Of a stretch of 64,000 nt of DNA, positions 33,301 to 44,111 are shown piece after piece; position 1 is the stretch's first letter, and each line of letters begins with the position of its first letter. The DNA comes from Adiantum capillus-veneris. Its lineage: Eukaryota; Streptophyta; Polypodiopsida; Polypodiales; Pteridaceae. The notes under the pieces were generated by a model. The model was not told where the DNA came from, made no database searches, and saw only the letters and a list, made by a program, of their open reading frames with translations. Location of the stretch: the NCBI GenBank assembly GCA_014529385.2, contig CM043959.1:63003753-63067752 (forward strand). Direction: 5' to 3'. Both the position numbers and the translations under genes were made by a program.

Positions 33301-33496
33301 AAGTATTGTCCAAAATTTCATAAAGTCTCAATTTGGCACAATGTATATATAACTATTTTAATTTTATTTGTAACTTATTCAAATACTTAATCTTCTGCAC
33401 ATTAAATTGTCAAGGTAAAGTAAAGTCAAATTCAATTTTTTATTTTTTTTGTACTCTTTCAAAAAACAATTGATGTTTCATTGTTTTATGCAAATC

Positions 33497-33546
33497 AAAA
33501 ATAAAGGTGCTCAAATGGAGTGGCCCAAATGAGCACCTTTATTTTT
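33497..33546. repeat. Perfect 17-bp inverted repeat (hairpin)
   Basis: Left arm 33497-33513 and right arm 33530-33546 are perfect reverse complements around a 16-base loop; the core is AAAGGTGCTCA / TGAGCACCTTT. It lies just before the GCGGTAAT cluster. Confidence 0.85.
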
Positions 33547-33559
33547 TAATAGTCGTTAA

Positions 33560-33661
33560 GCGGTAATATACGCGGTAATAGCGGCGACAAGGCATGCGGT
33601 AATAGTAGCGGGTATATACCTGTGACTATTACTGCGTATATTGCTGCATACCCACTACCGC
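33560..33661. repeat. GCGGTAAT motif cluster
   Basis: Three copies start at 33560, 33572 and 33596; inverted relatives follow (ATTACTGC at 33628, ACCGC at 33657). A similar word lies near 31944. Such clusters resemble subterminal repeats of CACTA elements, but no terminal repeat was proven. Confidence 0.4.
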
Positions 33662-34090
33662 ACTTTTTTCTGCTGGTATTGCTGCATACGCAATATTTTC
33701 TCTTTCTAATTTCCTTTGTGTTTTCGAGGCAATGCTAGCGGTTGTGGAATGCTCCTCTTATAGTGTGAGTGGGGAGGACTTTGGACCAAAATTGTCCTTC
33801 GTAGAGCTACCATTCACCATAGGCATTTTGGGCTCTATGCTATGGAGCTAGACACTTGAGAGGCAACACGTCCACACACGTATAGACCCCCACACTCTCT
33901 AGTCTTTTCCACCTGTGTAATTGAGGTTTCTTCAGAGACCCGTTGACCTCTTCTGTCCAATTCAAAAGCACACTTTGAAACCTACTCTACTCACAAAGCC
34001 TAATAGCTTTTTAGATGCAACCATGGTGGGTCTTCGTATGCACTTTCTCAAAAATGGTGTCTGAGAACCTAGAGAAAACGGGGCTCGTCT

Positions 34091-34091
<1 letters not shown>

Positions 34092-34142
<51 letters not shown>

Positions 34143-34270
34143 CATTGGGGTTTTGCACAAGGTTAAGCTTGATCACAATCACAACATTGACCAAAGAAAG
34201 GCTATAATTTTCCACGTGGGGAAAGGGGAATTGGCAGCTCGATGGCGGTAGATCTCTCTCTCTCTCTCTG

Positions 34271-34301
<31 letters not shown>
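34092..34301. repeat. GA and CT/AC microsatellites in opposite orientation
   Basis: (GA)n at 34092-34139 and (CT)n at 34253-34286, the latter followed by (AC)n to 34301, are mutually complementary across a 113-bp spacer. Confidence 0.85.
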
Positions 34302-34742
34302 TGAACTGTGTGTCCTTGTATTGTTGGAATGCAGCGCTCATTGGCGGGAGTAGCCACGTGAGACAGGGGGGCACCTACAACTTCAAGGTGGTGGAGCATG
34401 TCTTGCAAGGCACGTGCGAGGGCACTCGGCAAGAGCAAGAGATTAGTGGGCGCAGGAAGTATTTGTAGCCCCTGATGTTGAGATCACGACGGGCGGAAAA
34501 TAAGGATGTTTTGTCCATTGTGTCATAGTCCTTGCTGGAATTATCACAAATGTGTTCCCCAAGCTACGACAATATCGGGTGATGAGTGCAAGAAGCTGCT
34601 AGTCGTGTGCATGGTACCATGGCATTTGTAGGTGAGTGTAGTGCAATATAAGATTGTTGAGGGTGGCAAAAGCTAGGGCACCTAATCTCAAATGTCCATC
34701 AAGATCATTGAATTGCAAACCCAGCGATATGAGGGTAAGAGT

Positions 34743-34885
34743 TACGTCCCACTCGACGCATATGGGGCATATAGTGCAAAGGCTTGATTAATTGAATTCT
34801 CTTCTCGCTATATGCAGTGCAAAGTTTGCTTTGTTTTTTGCAAAGGCCATGTGCTCTATGCGTTGCAAGTGTACAGTGGGACGTA
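34743..34885. mobile_element. Possible TA-flanked MITE, 143 bp
   Basis: The ends are an 11-bp perfect inverted repeat, TACGTCCCACT at 34743-34753 and its complement at 34875-34885; if the outer TA is a target duplication, the terminal repeat is CGTCCCACT. A further complementary block, ACGCATA, lies inside both arms, offset by 11 bp. No coding capacity. Confidence 0.4.
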
Positions 34886-35317
34886 GATCTAATGCTATGG
34901 TTGCATGTATTTATGTCTATGAACTACACCTATGCCCTAAGGGTTCTAGAGGGGAGGTATGAACTCACAAATAACAAAACAGACCAACATGTGAAACAAA
35001 TGTGTTAACTTACAATGCCAACCCTGATTAAAGCTTCCTCTAGTATGTGTGCTCGTTTTTGAACGAATGGTTAAAATCCAGAATCTGGAGATGATGCTTT
35101 CTAGGTGGCGGCAAGGAAGCTCTCTGTTCGGAAATGCAGCGGTGGGCTATCTCTTTCTCTCTCCATGTCTCGAACTCTCTTGAACGCTCTCTCTAAAACC
35201 AATATGGCGGCTAGAAGTTATTGGCTGACCTCTCTCTTTATAAAAGGGCCCGCAGCGAGTGCAACAAAGAGCTCAGGGAACGGTGGCCGAGGTGTGTCAT
35301 CAAGTGGAGTAAACACT

Positions 35318-35318
<1 letters not shown>

Positions 35319-35373
<55 letters not shown>

Positions 35374-35445
35374 GGGGTGTGCGCGCAAGCCTCGCAGGCC
35401 TTTTTATGTTTTTGCTCATTTCCGTGTGATATTGTGAAGGCTGGT

Positions 35446-35483
<38 letters not shown>
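35319..35483. repeat. CT/GT microsatellite pair
   Basis: (CT)n at 35319-35360 runs directly into (GT)n to 35372. A second (CT)n follows at 35453-35483 after a C8 run. ORFs across them are artefacts. From 35484 to 36502 I see no gene. Confidence 0.85.
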
Positions 35484-35486
<3 letters not shown>

Positions 35487-36502
35487 AACTTGAGCAACCT
35501 ATTGACAACGAGGGAGGCATGGAGAGAGGGATGAGGAAGGTGGTGGTAGCGCGACTCGCGCTAGACTAGGATAGTGGCAAGCGAAGAGACACATAGGCGG
35601 TGCCACATCAGGCCTCGTTGAGCTTAGCAGAAGGGGAGCAATGGCAGACAAAGGGAGAGCAACTACTGTTGATGTGGGCTTTTTTTTGGGAGGGGGGGTT
35701 ATTTGCAGGGTATCTTTGTAAAAAGTGGGTATTTATTATTAGCGAGCCAGTAAGTACGTATACAATAAAAGATAGGTTCGCTTATCCAAAGCTTGTTCAA
35801 AAATGGTCAGCTCAAATTTCGGCAAGAAGGTTCTCAAGCCGATTCAAACTAAGGAATTTTTAGTTGCGCTATGAGATTTTTAGTGTGATTATCCCTCTCA
35901 ATGTTTAATGTTTAGAGTTAGTCTTCAATGTTTAGAGTTAGTCTACTGTAAAGGTTTCAAAGCCGAGCCCTGAAATTCTATCATCTTTCTACTTTGCATT
36001 TTGAAGGCATTAAAAGAATCTCCCCTTTTCGTTTGGAAGGGCATACAACTAACTGTTTCAAATTTCCTATTCAGCCCTTCCCTAGAAAGGTAAAACCCCC
36101 TTACAAGGGTGGTGCAACTTTCTAGTTTTAGGACTGCTGCCCGAGTCCCTAAGTCAAGTCTTTATCAAAAAGATTATAATAATAGTGCTGGAGAACACTT
36201 GTCATTCCCAAATTTTGAATGTTCTATTTTCTAAGGTTTCAATCTCCACATTGCACATGATTTGAGTTTCTTTGTCGCCAAAAAGCTGCACGTTGTTGGG
36301 CTTTTCCTTTGAGCATTGAAGCTTTGAAGGGGGGTCCCTTGTGATTATTTGATACTAACTTTCGGAGGTGGGATCTACAACTATTGTTTTAACAGGATTG
36401 AGGGATGCCGTAGGGGAATCCATGGGTAATCGGTTCATGAAGGGCCTACCTATAGGAAATTAGGCGCGTCTGGTTGGTGATGACTCGCAATGAAGGCGGT
36501 GT

Positions 36503-37654
36503 TCGAATGTCTGCGGTGTAGCTGGGAAGGTGCAAAACCTCTGGCTGTGAGAGTTCGTGTGATGAGAGTCACAAACACTTTGTGAAAAGAGTTTGTGAAG
36601 AATCATCAACCCTCTTTCTAAGGGTGGTTGAAAGTCTAAGAGCGTCCGTGACAGCAAAGTCACAAACCCTCTTTCTTATCGTGCTTGGAAATTGCTTGTT
36701 TTCGTAGTTGAGATTATGATGAGAGGATTACCAAACCACATTCATTTTAACTTGAAAGGACCATTTAAAAACACTAAAGTTTCATCCATGAAACCTTGAT
36801 GCTCATACAAGCACAAATCTCAATCAAAATCCAAACCTCTTTCATGGTATCATGTAGCCTCACCTTCGATTACATGGTCATAACATCAAACAGCTGAAAG
36901 GAATAGTCAAGCTTCCACCCTCATGGCGACCATTTTCTAAATTTGCAGAGATTTAGGAGCTTCTAAAGTGAAGCCCACACACCATTTTGATAAGGGAAAA
37001 CCCTAATTCACTCTCTCACTAGCTCAGATACAAGATTAGGAAGAGGCGGGATTGCCCTACACATAGATTGAGCAACCATGGAAGCATTTACACAATAGAG
37101 AAAAATTGCTGGTTTTTCTGTAAAAAGAATCCCTCTCTCTCTTACCCACGGAATTTTCAGTTGATGTGTCAATTTTTAGGCCATTTTTCCACTTTGGACC
37201 AAAACTAGGCCATTTTCGATGCGAAAAACCCCAAATGGAGTCAAAAAAATCCCTACATCACTCGCATAAGCATTAAAATCATAGATAAGAATCATTTTCC
37301 ATCAATATACCATTTTGGATCACTTTCCATGCAATTATGCAACGGTGCCGATTAGCTGCTATTTTGGGTAGTTTTATCCGCATCAGTCTTTATAGGCGAG
37401 ATGAGCGTGCCACCATGAAGCACTTGGAATATGTACATTTTCAAACCAAATTAGAAATATTATCAAGTGGAAAAGCACGCAAAGGCGCTATATCCAGGGC
37501 CACGATTCCCCGGACAGTATGCACATGATATGGACCGCAGCAAAAGCTTTAGCATATATCACAATATATACATTATTGTTTTTCTTTCCATGCATCGAGA
37601 AGTGTTCAAAGTCAGGTGAATGTTTTTTTTTTACACTATGTATGTGCCACAGCA
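36503..37654 (-). repeat. 3' LTR of element D (about 1.15 kb)
   Basis: Similar throughout to 53811-54974, with small indels and frequent substitutions. Its right end, GCCACAGCA, reads TGCTGTGGC on the element strand, directly after the polypurine tract. A TATA-like CCTATAAAG is present on the minus strand (+ 37387-37395). Confidence 0.85.
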
Positions 37655-37660
37655 TGACAT

Positions 37661-37671
37661 CCACCCCCTCT
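37661..37671 (-). promoter_or_regulatory. Polypurine tract of element D
   Basis: CCACCCCCTCT on the + strand is AGAGGGGGTGG on the element strand, 6 bp before the 3' LTR. Confidence 0.7.
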
Positions 37672-37828
37672 GAACCTACACAACTCCGGCATGTGCCAAC
37701 ATATTCCTTATGTAGGTTTAATCTTCATTAAGATCCATAAATATTTGGATATCATTTTCATCTTCTGCAATTTCTGGAAGATCATCCTCTATTTCTTCAT
37801 CCTCATCTATAGCAATTTCATTAGGTTC

Positions 37829-38659
37829 TTAATCATTATCTTGTTGTGAATCAAAAGGATCATTATCATGTCTCCTCTTGAACATCTTGATTCTTTTGCC
37901 TGCTATGGGAATTCTAAGCTTTGTTCCATCCAGCTCTCTTGAAGTATATGTAGCATTTCCATGCACATGTTTAGCAACATAGGGACCAAACCACCTTTTT
38001 TCAAAATTTCTTTGTGTGGTGTGCTGGTTGTCAAGGCTACTGTCATACATTAGGACCCAATCACCCTCTTCAATAGGCTTTGGTCGAAGAGTATGTATTT
38101 TGTCAAACCTATCTTTATTCTTCAACCTTGTATACTTCAATCAAGCTTTTGCAATGTCTATGTCTTCTTGCCTTCTTTCCAATTGCTTTATGCACAAAGC
38201 AAGTAGATTTTCTCTACTTACACCATCTTCCCAAGGTAACATGTTCCAAGTAGGAACTACATCCTCAATTGGCATGACTGGCTTCTGACCATACATCAAT
38301 TCAGTAGGTATGTAACGAGTCACTGAGCTATGAGTTGTACAGTCAGCCCATAAAGCATATGGTAGCAACCTTGTCCATTCACGCATCTTTCCCTTGCATG
38401 TCTTAGCCAAAGCTTTGACAATAGAAGGATATCCTCTTTTGCTTTTCCCATTCTCCTCTGAATTATAAGCACAAGTCGGGGTGAGCTTGATACCAATTCT
38501 TGTAAAGAAATCCCTTTCTGCATCTGCATCTAGCTCACCTCTAAGAGCAACTATCTTTCCCACACAACCATAGCCGCAAATTACATCTCCAAGAAAAAAT
38601 TTACAAACAGCTTCTGTAGTTTTTGTCTGCAATGCACGCCTTTTCACTTGGCTTGTCAA
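37829..38659 (-). pseudogene. Element D integrase, catalytic residues lost
   Basis: ORF 38141-38659 carries the integrase core. CKFFLGDVICGYGCVGKIVALRGELD aligns with the family region whose second catalytic aspartate precedes RGELD; here it is leucine. In the third motif, EENGKSKRG, the catalytic glutamate position is lysine. ORF 37829-38140 carries the C-terminal part (WVLMYDSSLDNQH, RWFGPYVAKHV, LDGTKLRIPIAGKRIK), a GPY/F-like chromatin-side module. There is a stop between the two ORFs. The loss of both acidic residues makes activity impossible. Confidence 0.85.
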
Positions 38660-38878
38660 ATCTTCTCATGCAAGTACCAAGTATCTCATTTGCCAAAGAC
38701 CTAAAGGCATTGTGACTAGATCAACCTATGAGCAACCATTCATCCTCATAGAACTCCTCTGAAAAGGACTCAAGTGAAGATACAATGCATATATCATCAT
38801 ACTTTGTATGAGAAATTGTGAAGAATTCTGTGCCCACATCTTCTTCCTCATCAATCATATCATCCTCATCTTCATCCT
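38660..38878 (-). pseudogene. Element D RNase H-integrase linker, left side of the N insertion
   Basis: The acidic linker DEDEDDMIDEEEDVGTEFF and SFSEEFYEDEWLLIG normally follows the RNase H tail. It is joined to the LTR of element N at 38878/38879, and its missing upstream part resumes at 49420. The last four bases (ATCC) recur at 49420-49423. Confidence 0.85.
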
Positions 38879-40950
38879 GAGGGCGAGCTTTTTGAAATGG
38901 GGCCTCTAAACCCAAACCAATGGGCCTACCCTCACAAAATGTTCGTAAAGAGGTACGCACGCTACTTGGGGCACCACCTTCTTCTCGGAGTGGAGAAGGA
39001 AACCAATCAAAATAACACTTGCACTCACCCACTCAAGCAACACACTTTGAAAACCCCCTTACTCTATATACGCTTTCGACACTTGAACCCCATCAACGAT
39101 TATGCAACCCAATGCCGTGCATCAAATGAAATATGCAATTTGTGGAATAGCATTCACCTTCTCCCCATAAGAATACCCATAATACATCCAAACTCCTCCT
39201 CTCTCAAGCACTCATCAATAAATCATGCGCACAAGACTTGCCTCTCAAACACACAAGTGAATCACTTACATCAAACTAACACACTTTGCATAGAGAGCTT
39301 ATCTCCATCTATGCAATCCGTGACACAAATAAAATCACCATGAGAGGTAGACACATGCATACGTAATGAAGCAAAAGAGAGTTGGAGTAAGAAATTTCTT
39401 TAGACCAATTAAATAAGTGTGGAGAAACAAACCAATGATAAATTGAGAATAGAACACTTACTTGATTTCTCGCACACCTTTTAAGGGGAGGATAGACGCT
39501 GGCTAACCATCACGAATTGCGACACTTGAAAGTTTTGAAGATGATTTAATGATCATTAACATAACCATGAGAGATATCATGATGTATTTACAAGCTATTG
39601 AGGTGCTACAAATGATTTATTGGGTTGATGGAGTAAGAGATTGTAGAATAGAAAGAGTGGAGGATAGAGTTGCACTTCCTCCAAAGAGAAGGGTTAGGAG
39701 GGAGGATATGAAAGAGGGAGAGTTGGGGTTTTCTCTACTATTGATCAAGAAACAACATGAAGTTGAAGATATAGGTGTGTGTCCTTGAGTCTCTCCAAGG
39801 GGGGCTATTTATAGTTGTGTAGGAGTGGGATTATGCTACACTTAATTAGGGTGAGTGATTAACCCGAATTAAGTGTCCTTTGACCACTCATTGAATATTG
39901 GACCTTAAAGGAACTATTTATTCACCAGAAATATCATTTTAGACCATGAAGGCTCCATAGGGGTGCATAATGTAGGTGGGCCCCACCATGAGGCCCTACG
40001 GGTGGCTCCTGCGGGGTATCTCATCTTGTCTGTCTTGGCATTTAGAAAGAATCTTTAGGTTGGTCCCATCACATGCAAGTGACCTTGAAAACTCATTTCT
40101 CTTCTAGAAGATGAGTAGGGGAAAAATAAGATCTCACCCTCTTGATTTACTTGATTTACAGTTCCCTTTTGCTGCGAATCTAACAGATTTACTTTATTTT
40201 GACCATAACTTTTTACTTGTAGCTCGGGATGACATGCTTCAAAAGACAAATTTGACCTTCTCAACATGTTTGATATGAATTTGGACTATTATTCACGCCC
40301 ATGCACCAAGGAATTCGGTTTGGAAGGTCCACAATAGGCTATGGAACCTTTTGCTTCCAAGTCTTCTTGTATGGGCCCTTTGCTTGTATGCATGCAAGGG
40401 GAATCATGCTTTTTCAAAAGGGTATGATGCTTTAAAAAATAGAGGAGGGCCCAATATTATTTGCTTGTGAAAAGAATATTTAATTTGAGTCTTTTTGAAA
40501 GGAGAAAAACTATATGTATATTCTTAAGAGATATTGGGCCACCTATGTAGGGGGCATAGAAGACTTGTAGAGATGGACCATAATCTTTGGTAAATACAAG
40601 TGGAGAGTTGATTTTCCATGGTAATTTATCTATATGGGATGGAAGATGGATATATTATTTTTCTACTACTAATTCACAAGAGGTAAGAAAGTTTGGGGGT
40701 AGATAGTTGGTTATTGTATGCTTACTTTTATTTACAAAGCAAAAAAGAAAAGGGTGGTAATATAAATATATGACTAAGGTGACATTTTTGGGAAGAGTAC
40801 AATGTATGTGTCACCACAAAGGTTAAACGAAGAGGGGGAATTTACTCTAGATATCTTAATAGCGTAGAAAAATATATACACATATGGGGAAGAGGACGTT
40901 GAGTAGGCTGAAAAATGTTGCAAAAGATGGTTACCATTTTATGCCACTCA
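38879..40950 (-). repeat. 3' LTR of element N (2,072 bp)
   Basis: Starts TGAGGGCGAG and ends CCACTCA, matching 47346-49419 along its length. A minus-strand TATA box (TATAAATAG, + 39805-39813) lies in the middle. A partial primer-site copy GGGGCACCA lies at 38968-38976. Confidence 0.93.
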
Positions 40951-40956
40951 TATTAG

Positions 40957-40966
40957 CCCTCCCCCA
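40957..40966 (-). promoter_or_regulatory. Polypurine tract of element N
   Basis: CCCTCCCCC on the + strand gives GGGGGAGGG on the element strand, followed by CTAATA and then the LTR (TGAGTGG). Confidence 0.8.
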
Positions 40967-41018
40967 AGCCTAGAGATATTCATATCTTTAGGAGGACGGT
41001 GTTGCTTCTTTTTCTTCT

Positions 41019-41210
41019 TTTTTTTCTCTTTTTTTTGTCATTTTTCCTTTTCCACTTTTTTTTTCAATAGGAGGAGTGTCATGCACTCTTTTACTCCATT
41101 AGACCTAATTTTTCCTTTTTTTTTGGTCATTTTTCGTTTTCCACTTTTTTTTTCAATAGGAGGAGTGTCATGCACTCTTTTACTCCATTAGACCTAATTT
41201 TCATTACCTC
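41019..41210. repeat. 89-bp direct duplication before the polypurine tract
   Basis: The block with CCACTTTTTTTTTCAATAGG and GTCATGCACTC, ending TAGACCTAATTTT, occurs twice (CAATAGG at 41065 and 41154). It lies in the non-coding interval between integrase and 3' LTR. Confidence 0.85.
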
Positions 41211-41214
41211 AATC

Positions 41215-41517
41215 CTATAAATCGGAGATGGAAGGGTTGCCTTGGGTATGTTCAGATTCCAAGGCTGGTTCTCCTTTGCACATCAAAGCTTTAAAAATAG
41301 GTGGAGCATTTGCCAAGCCGAAGGGAGCCATGCCAATTTGGAGCTTAGACAATGTAGGCAGATGACTTCCTATCAACGGATTGATACGTTGAAAGTAGGG
41401 ATTTAATCTCCATCCATTGACTCTTGTCTTGTGGAGTTTTCCTGATAAATTTGCTAATCTGTAACTACCATTCCCAAACTTTGTTTTTATCATGAAAGGT
41501 CCCTCCCATCTTTGCAA
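41215..41517 (-). pseudogene. Element N integrase C-terminal GPY/F module and tail
   Basis: QRWEGPFMIKTKFGNGSYRL and the following LANLSGKLHKTRVNGWRLNPY are the GPY/F region that ends gypsy integrases. It is one frame away from the main pol ORF. The unusual tail, IGMAPFGLANAPPIF, looks like the RT motif MPFGLTNAP. Confidence 0.8.
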
Positions 41518-44105
41518 AAAATTTTGTCAAGTTGAGTATCAAGTCGGTTATCATAGCGAAGAACCAACATACCTTCCTTCAATCCTTTCCCCTTGAGCTT
41601 CTTGTTGATTTTGTCCCTTTGGCTTGTCACTTTGGTGATGTAGTGATCAATGGACTCTTCTCTGTTTAGCTCAAGTCGTTGGAGATCTAAGATCCTTTCA
41701 TGTAGAACCTCTTTTGGTTTTTTTGCCACTCTTGCAAGAACGCGCAAGGTTGAGAGCTCTACCTCAATGGGGAGAAGTGCCTCCTGTCCATAAACTAGAT
41801 GAAAAGAGGTGAATTGGGTAGATACCTTGAAAAATGTCCTATAGGCCCAAAGAGCAGCTGTCAAATGGAAATCCCAATCATTAGGCCGGTCCACAACCTG
41901 CTTAGAAATGATCTTACATATCATTCCATTCACTTTTTCCACCAACCCATTGCATTGAGGATAGTAGGGTGTGGAATGCAGGTGTTTCACTTTTAACCTC
42001 CTCAAGAGATCATTCAGAAGATCAGCCCTAAAATGCGGGCCTCGATCTGATAAGATTTCTAGGGTTTTTCCAAACCTACTATAAATATGGTCACAAATAA
42101 ACTTTGATACCTCTTCAGCTGTGATTCGGGTTGTGCTTGTTGCTTCCGCCCATCGTGTCATGTAGTCAACACCCATGATGATGAAAACCTTCCCTATAGA
42201 AGTACAAGGTAGGGAACCTATTGCATCCACACCCCACTTTTCAAAAGGGCCATAAGATATTATTGGGACTCGAGGCTCATATGTTAGTCGTCTATCCCCA
42301 TCAATTTGGCATGGCTTACATGCCTTACACCAATATTGGACATTACGATGTAAGCTCGGCCAAATAAACCCTGCTTGTAAAATCTTCCTACTTGTAATAT
42401 CTTGAGAAAAGTGACCACCACATACATCATCGTGACATGAAAGAAGAATTTTCTCTATCTCTTGCACACCTGGTACTCTCCTCAAGACCAAATCTTTCCC
42501 TTTGTGATATAAATCATCCCCGATCAACTGATAAGGTGTGGCCTTCTTAACTAGTCTATGTCTTTGCACCTTGTCTAAGTGTTTGGGATACTCACCTGCT
42601 TGTAGAAAGAAGATAATGTCTTTTAGCTCCTCTTGACCTTGATATTTGGGTTCATATAGTTTCACACCTCCTACCGCCATTTGAAGCTTTTCATTTGCGA
42701 GTAAGTCTGCTTCCTTGTTATGAGTTCTCACAATGTGTTGTACCTGTGTTGATTTAAAACCCTTCATCAAAGCTCTTACACTACTAAGCCACTCAAACAA
42801 TGTACAATTCTTGCACTTCCAAGTCCCTTGGATTTGCCTGACCACTAGCAAAGAATCACCTTTTATAATAAGTCTTTGTATGCCTAATTCTTTGCATTCT
42901 TCCAACCGAAGGGTTAGAGCAGCATACTCAGCCTCATTGTTAGAGTGAACATTGGGTAAAGTGATACCGTTTCTAACCATTACCTCCTTTTGTGGGTTCA
43001 AAATGATGATCCCCCCTGCTGCTTTGTCTTGTTGGCGTTGATAATCTCCGTCAAAGCATAAAGTATGGGCATTATCAATCTCCTTCACTTTGAGCTGTTT
43101 TGAGCCTTCCTCTCTTTGTAGTCGTGATCCTTCCCTTTCTCTCACTTTGTAGGTGAGAATGCCTGCAAGTCCTGTTCTTGTGCTATCTTCTACAAGGAAA
43201 GTGTATTCAAATTCTTGGAGTTCAAGCACCCACTTTGCTATTCTAGATGAGAGGCTCATGTGTTGTACTACATATGGTAGATTGTGCTCTAAGGTGAGAA
43301 AAACAAATGGCACAGGGAGAAGATACGATCGAAACTTCCTTACCGCAAACAAGATTGCAAAGACCACTTTCTCCATTTCAGTGTATCCCTTCTTGGCCGG
43401 AGTCATCACCTTGCTTGCAAAATAGATCGGCCTCATGTATGATGTTTTAGGATCTTTTTGCATCAAAACAACACCAATTGCTTTGAAACCTACACTTGGA
43501 TCTGGTGGCATTAGGATTGGGAGAGATCTAAGAATGCCCTTCACTTCCTCAAAACATTTTGCATGTTCCCTCCCCCATTCAAATGTAGATTGGCTTGCCA
43601 ACCTATGCAAAGGGGCGATGGATTTTGCTAGGAGATGGATGAAGCGAGACATGTACCTCACTTTGTGGTTGAAGGTCATTAGCTCCTTAGTTGTTGTTGG
43701 TGGAGATAATGACAAAAGGGCCTCTACTTTAGAGGGATCCACTTGAATTCCTTGTGAAGAAACCACATGGCCTAGCAAAACCACCTGAGATTCACCGATA
43801 TGACACTTCTTTGGGTTGAGTTGTCCCCCAAATTGATGGAGCCTCTTAAGCCCCTCTTCAACCTTTTGGCAGTGAAGTGATCTACAACTATAAATACAGA
43901 AATCATCCATAAAGACTCTTATAGATTTTCCAAAGAATGGCTGAAATACAAATACTGTGAATCTCATGAAGCTGCTAGGAGCATTGGTGAGCCCAAAAGG
44001 CATTACTCTGAATGCAAAACATCCCCAAGGTATGATGAAGGTGGTTTTTGGTTGGTCCTCTTCTGCTATTCTAATTTGAAAATATCCTGAATACCCATCG
44101 CACAC
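41490..44105 (-). CDS. Element N pol: RT palm, RNase H, archaeal-type RNase H, integrase (871 aa)
   Basis: One long open frame. From the N-terminus: RT DGYSGYFQI, MPFGLTNAPSSF and active site VFMDDFCIYS; RT connection; retroviral-type RNase H (YFASKVMTPAKKGYTEMEK, RKFRSYLL). A second RNase H follows with a complete acidic set: D in CFDGDY, E in NNEAEYAAL, D in IKGDSLLVV and D in NKEADLLANE. Integrase follows, with the H-H-C-C zinc region (HDDVCGGHFS, CKACKPCQ) and catalytic D, D and E in WGVDAIG, LSDRGPHF and PQCNGLVEKVNG. The extra RNase H is typical of Tat elements. An in-frame TGA at 44112-44114 precedes the ORF, so it starts inside RT. Confidence 0.95.
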   Translation of the reverse strand: MCDGYSGYFQIRIAEEDQPKTTFIIPWGCFAFRVMPFGLTNAPSSFMRFTVFVFQPFFGKSIRVFMDDFCIYSCRSLHCQKVEEGLKRLHQFGGQLNPKKCHIGESQVVLLGHVVSSQGIQVDPSKVEALLSLSPPTTTKELMTFNHKVRYMSRFIHLLAKSIAPLHRLASQSTFEWGREHAKCFEEVKGILRSLPILMPPDPSVGFKAIGVVLMQKDPKTSYMRPIYFASKVMTPAKKGYTEMEKVVFAILFAVRKFRSYLLPVPFVFLTLEHNLPYVVQHMSLSSRIAKWVLELQEFEYTFLVEDSTRTGLAGILTYKVREREGSRLQREEGSKQLKVKEIDNAHTLCFDGDYQRQQDKAAGGIIILNPQKEVMVRNGITLPNVHSNNEAEYAALTLRLEECKELGIQRLIIKGDSLLVVRQIQGTWKCKNCTLFEWLSSVRALMKGFKSTQVQHIVRTHNKEADLLANEKLQMAVGGVKLYEPKYQGQEELKDIIFFLQAGEYPKHLDKVQRHRLVKKATPYQLIGDDLYHKGKDLVLRRVPGVQEIEKILLSCHDDVCGGHFSQDITSRKILQAGFIWPSLHRNVQYWCKACKPCQIDGDRRLTYEPRVPIISYGPFEKWGVDAIGSLPCTSIGKVFIIMGVDYMTRWAEATSTTRITAEEVSKFICDHIYSRFGKTLEILSDRGPHFRADLLNDLLRRLKVKHLHSTPYYPQCNGLVEKVNGMICKIISKQVVDRPNDWDFHLTAALWAYRTFFKVSTQFTSFHLVYGQEALLPIEVELSTLRVLARVAKKPKEVLHERILDLQRLELNREESIDHYITKVTSQRDKINKKLKGKGLKEGMLVLRYDNRLDTQLDKIFCKDGRDLS

Positions 44106-44111
44106 AGTGTA

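Noticed and set aside
38721-39032. 103-codon minus ORF as a host gene
   Set aside because: It is a chimera of element N LTR sequence and the element D linker, joined by the insertion.
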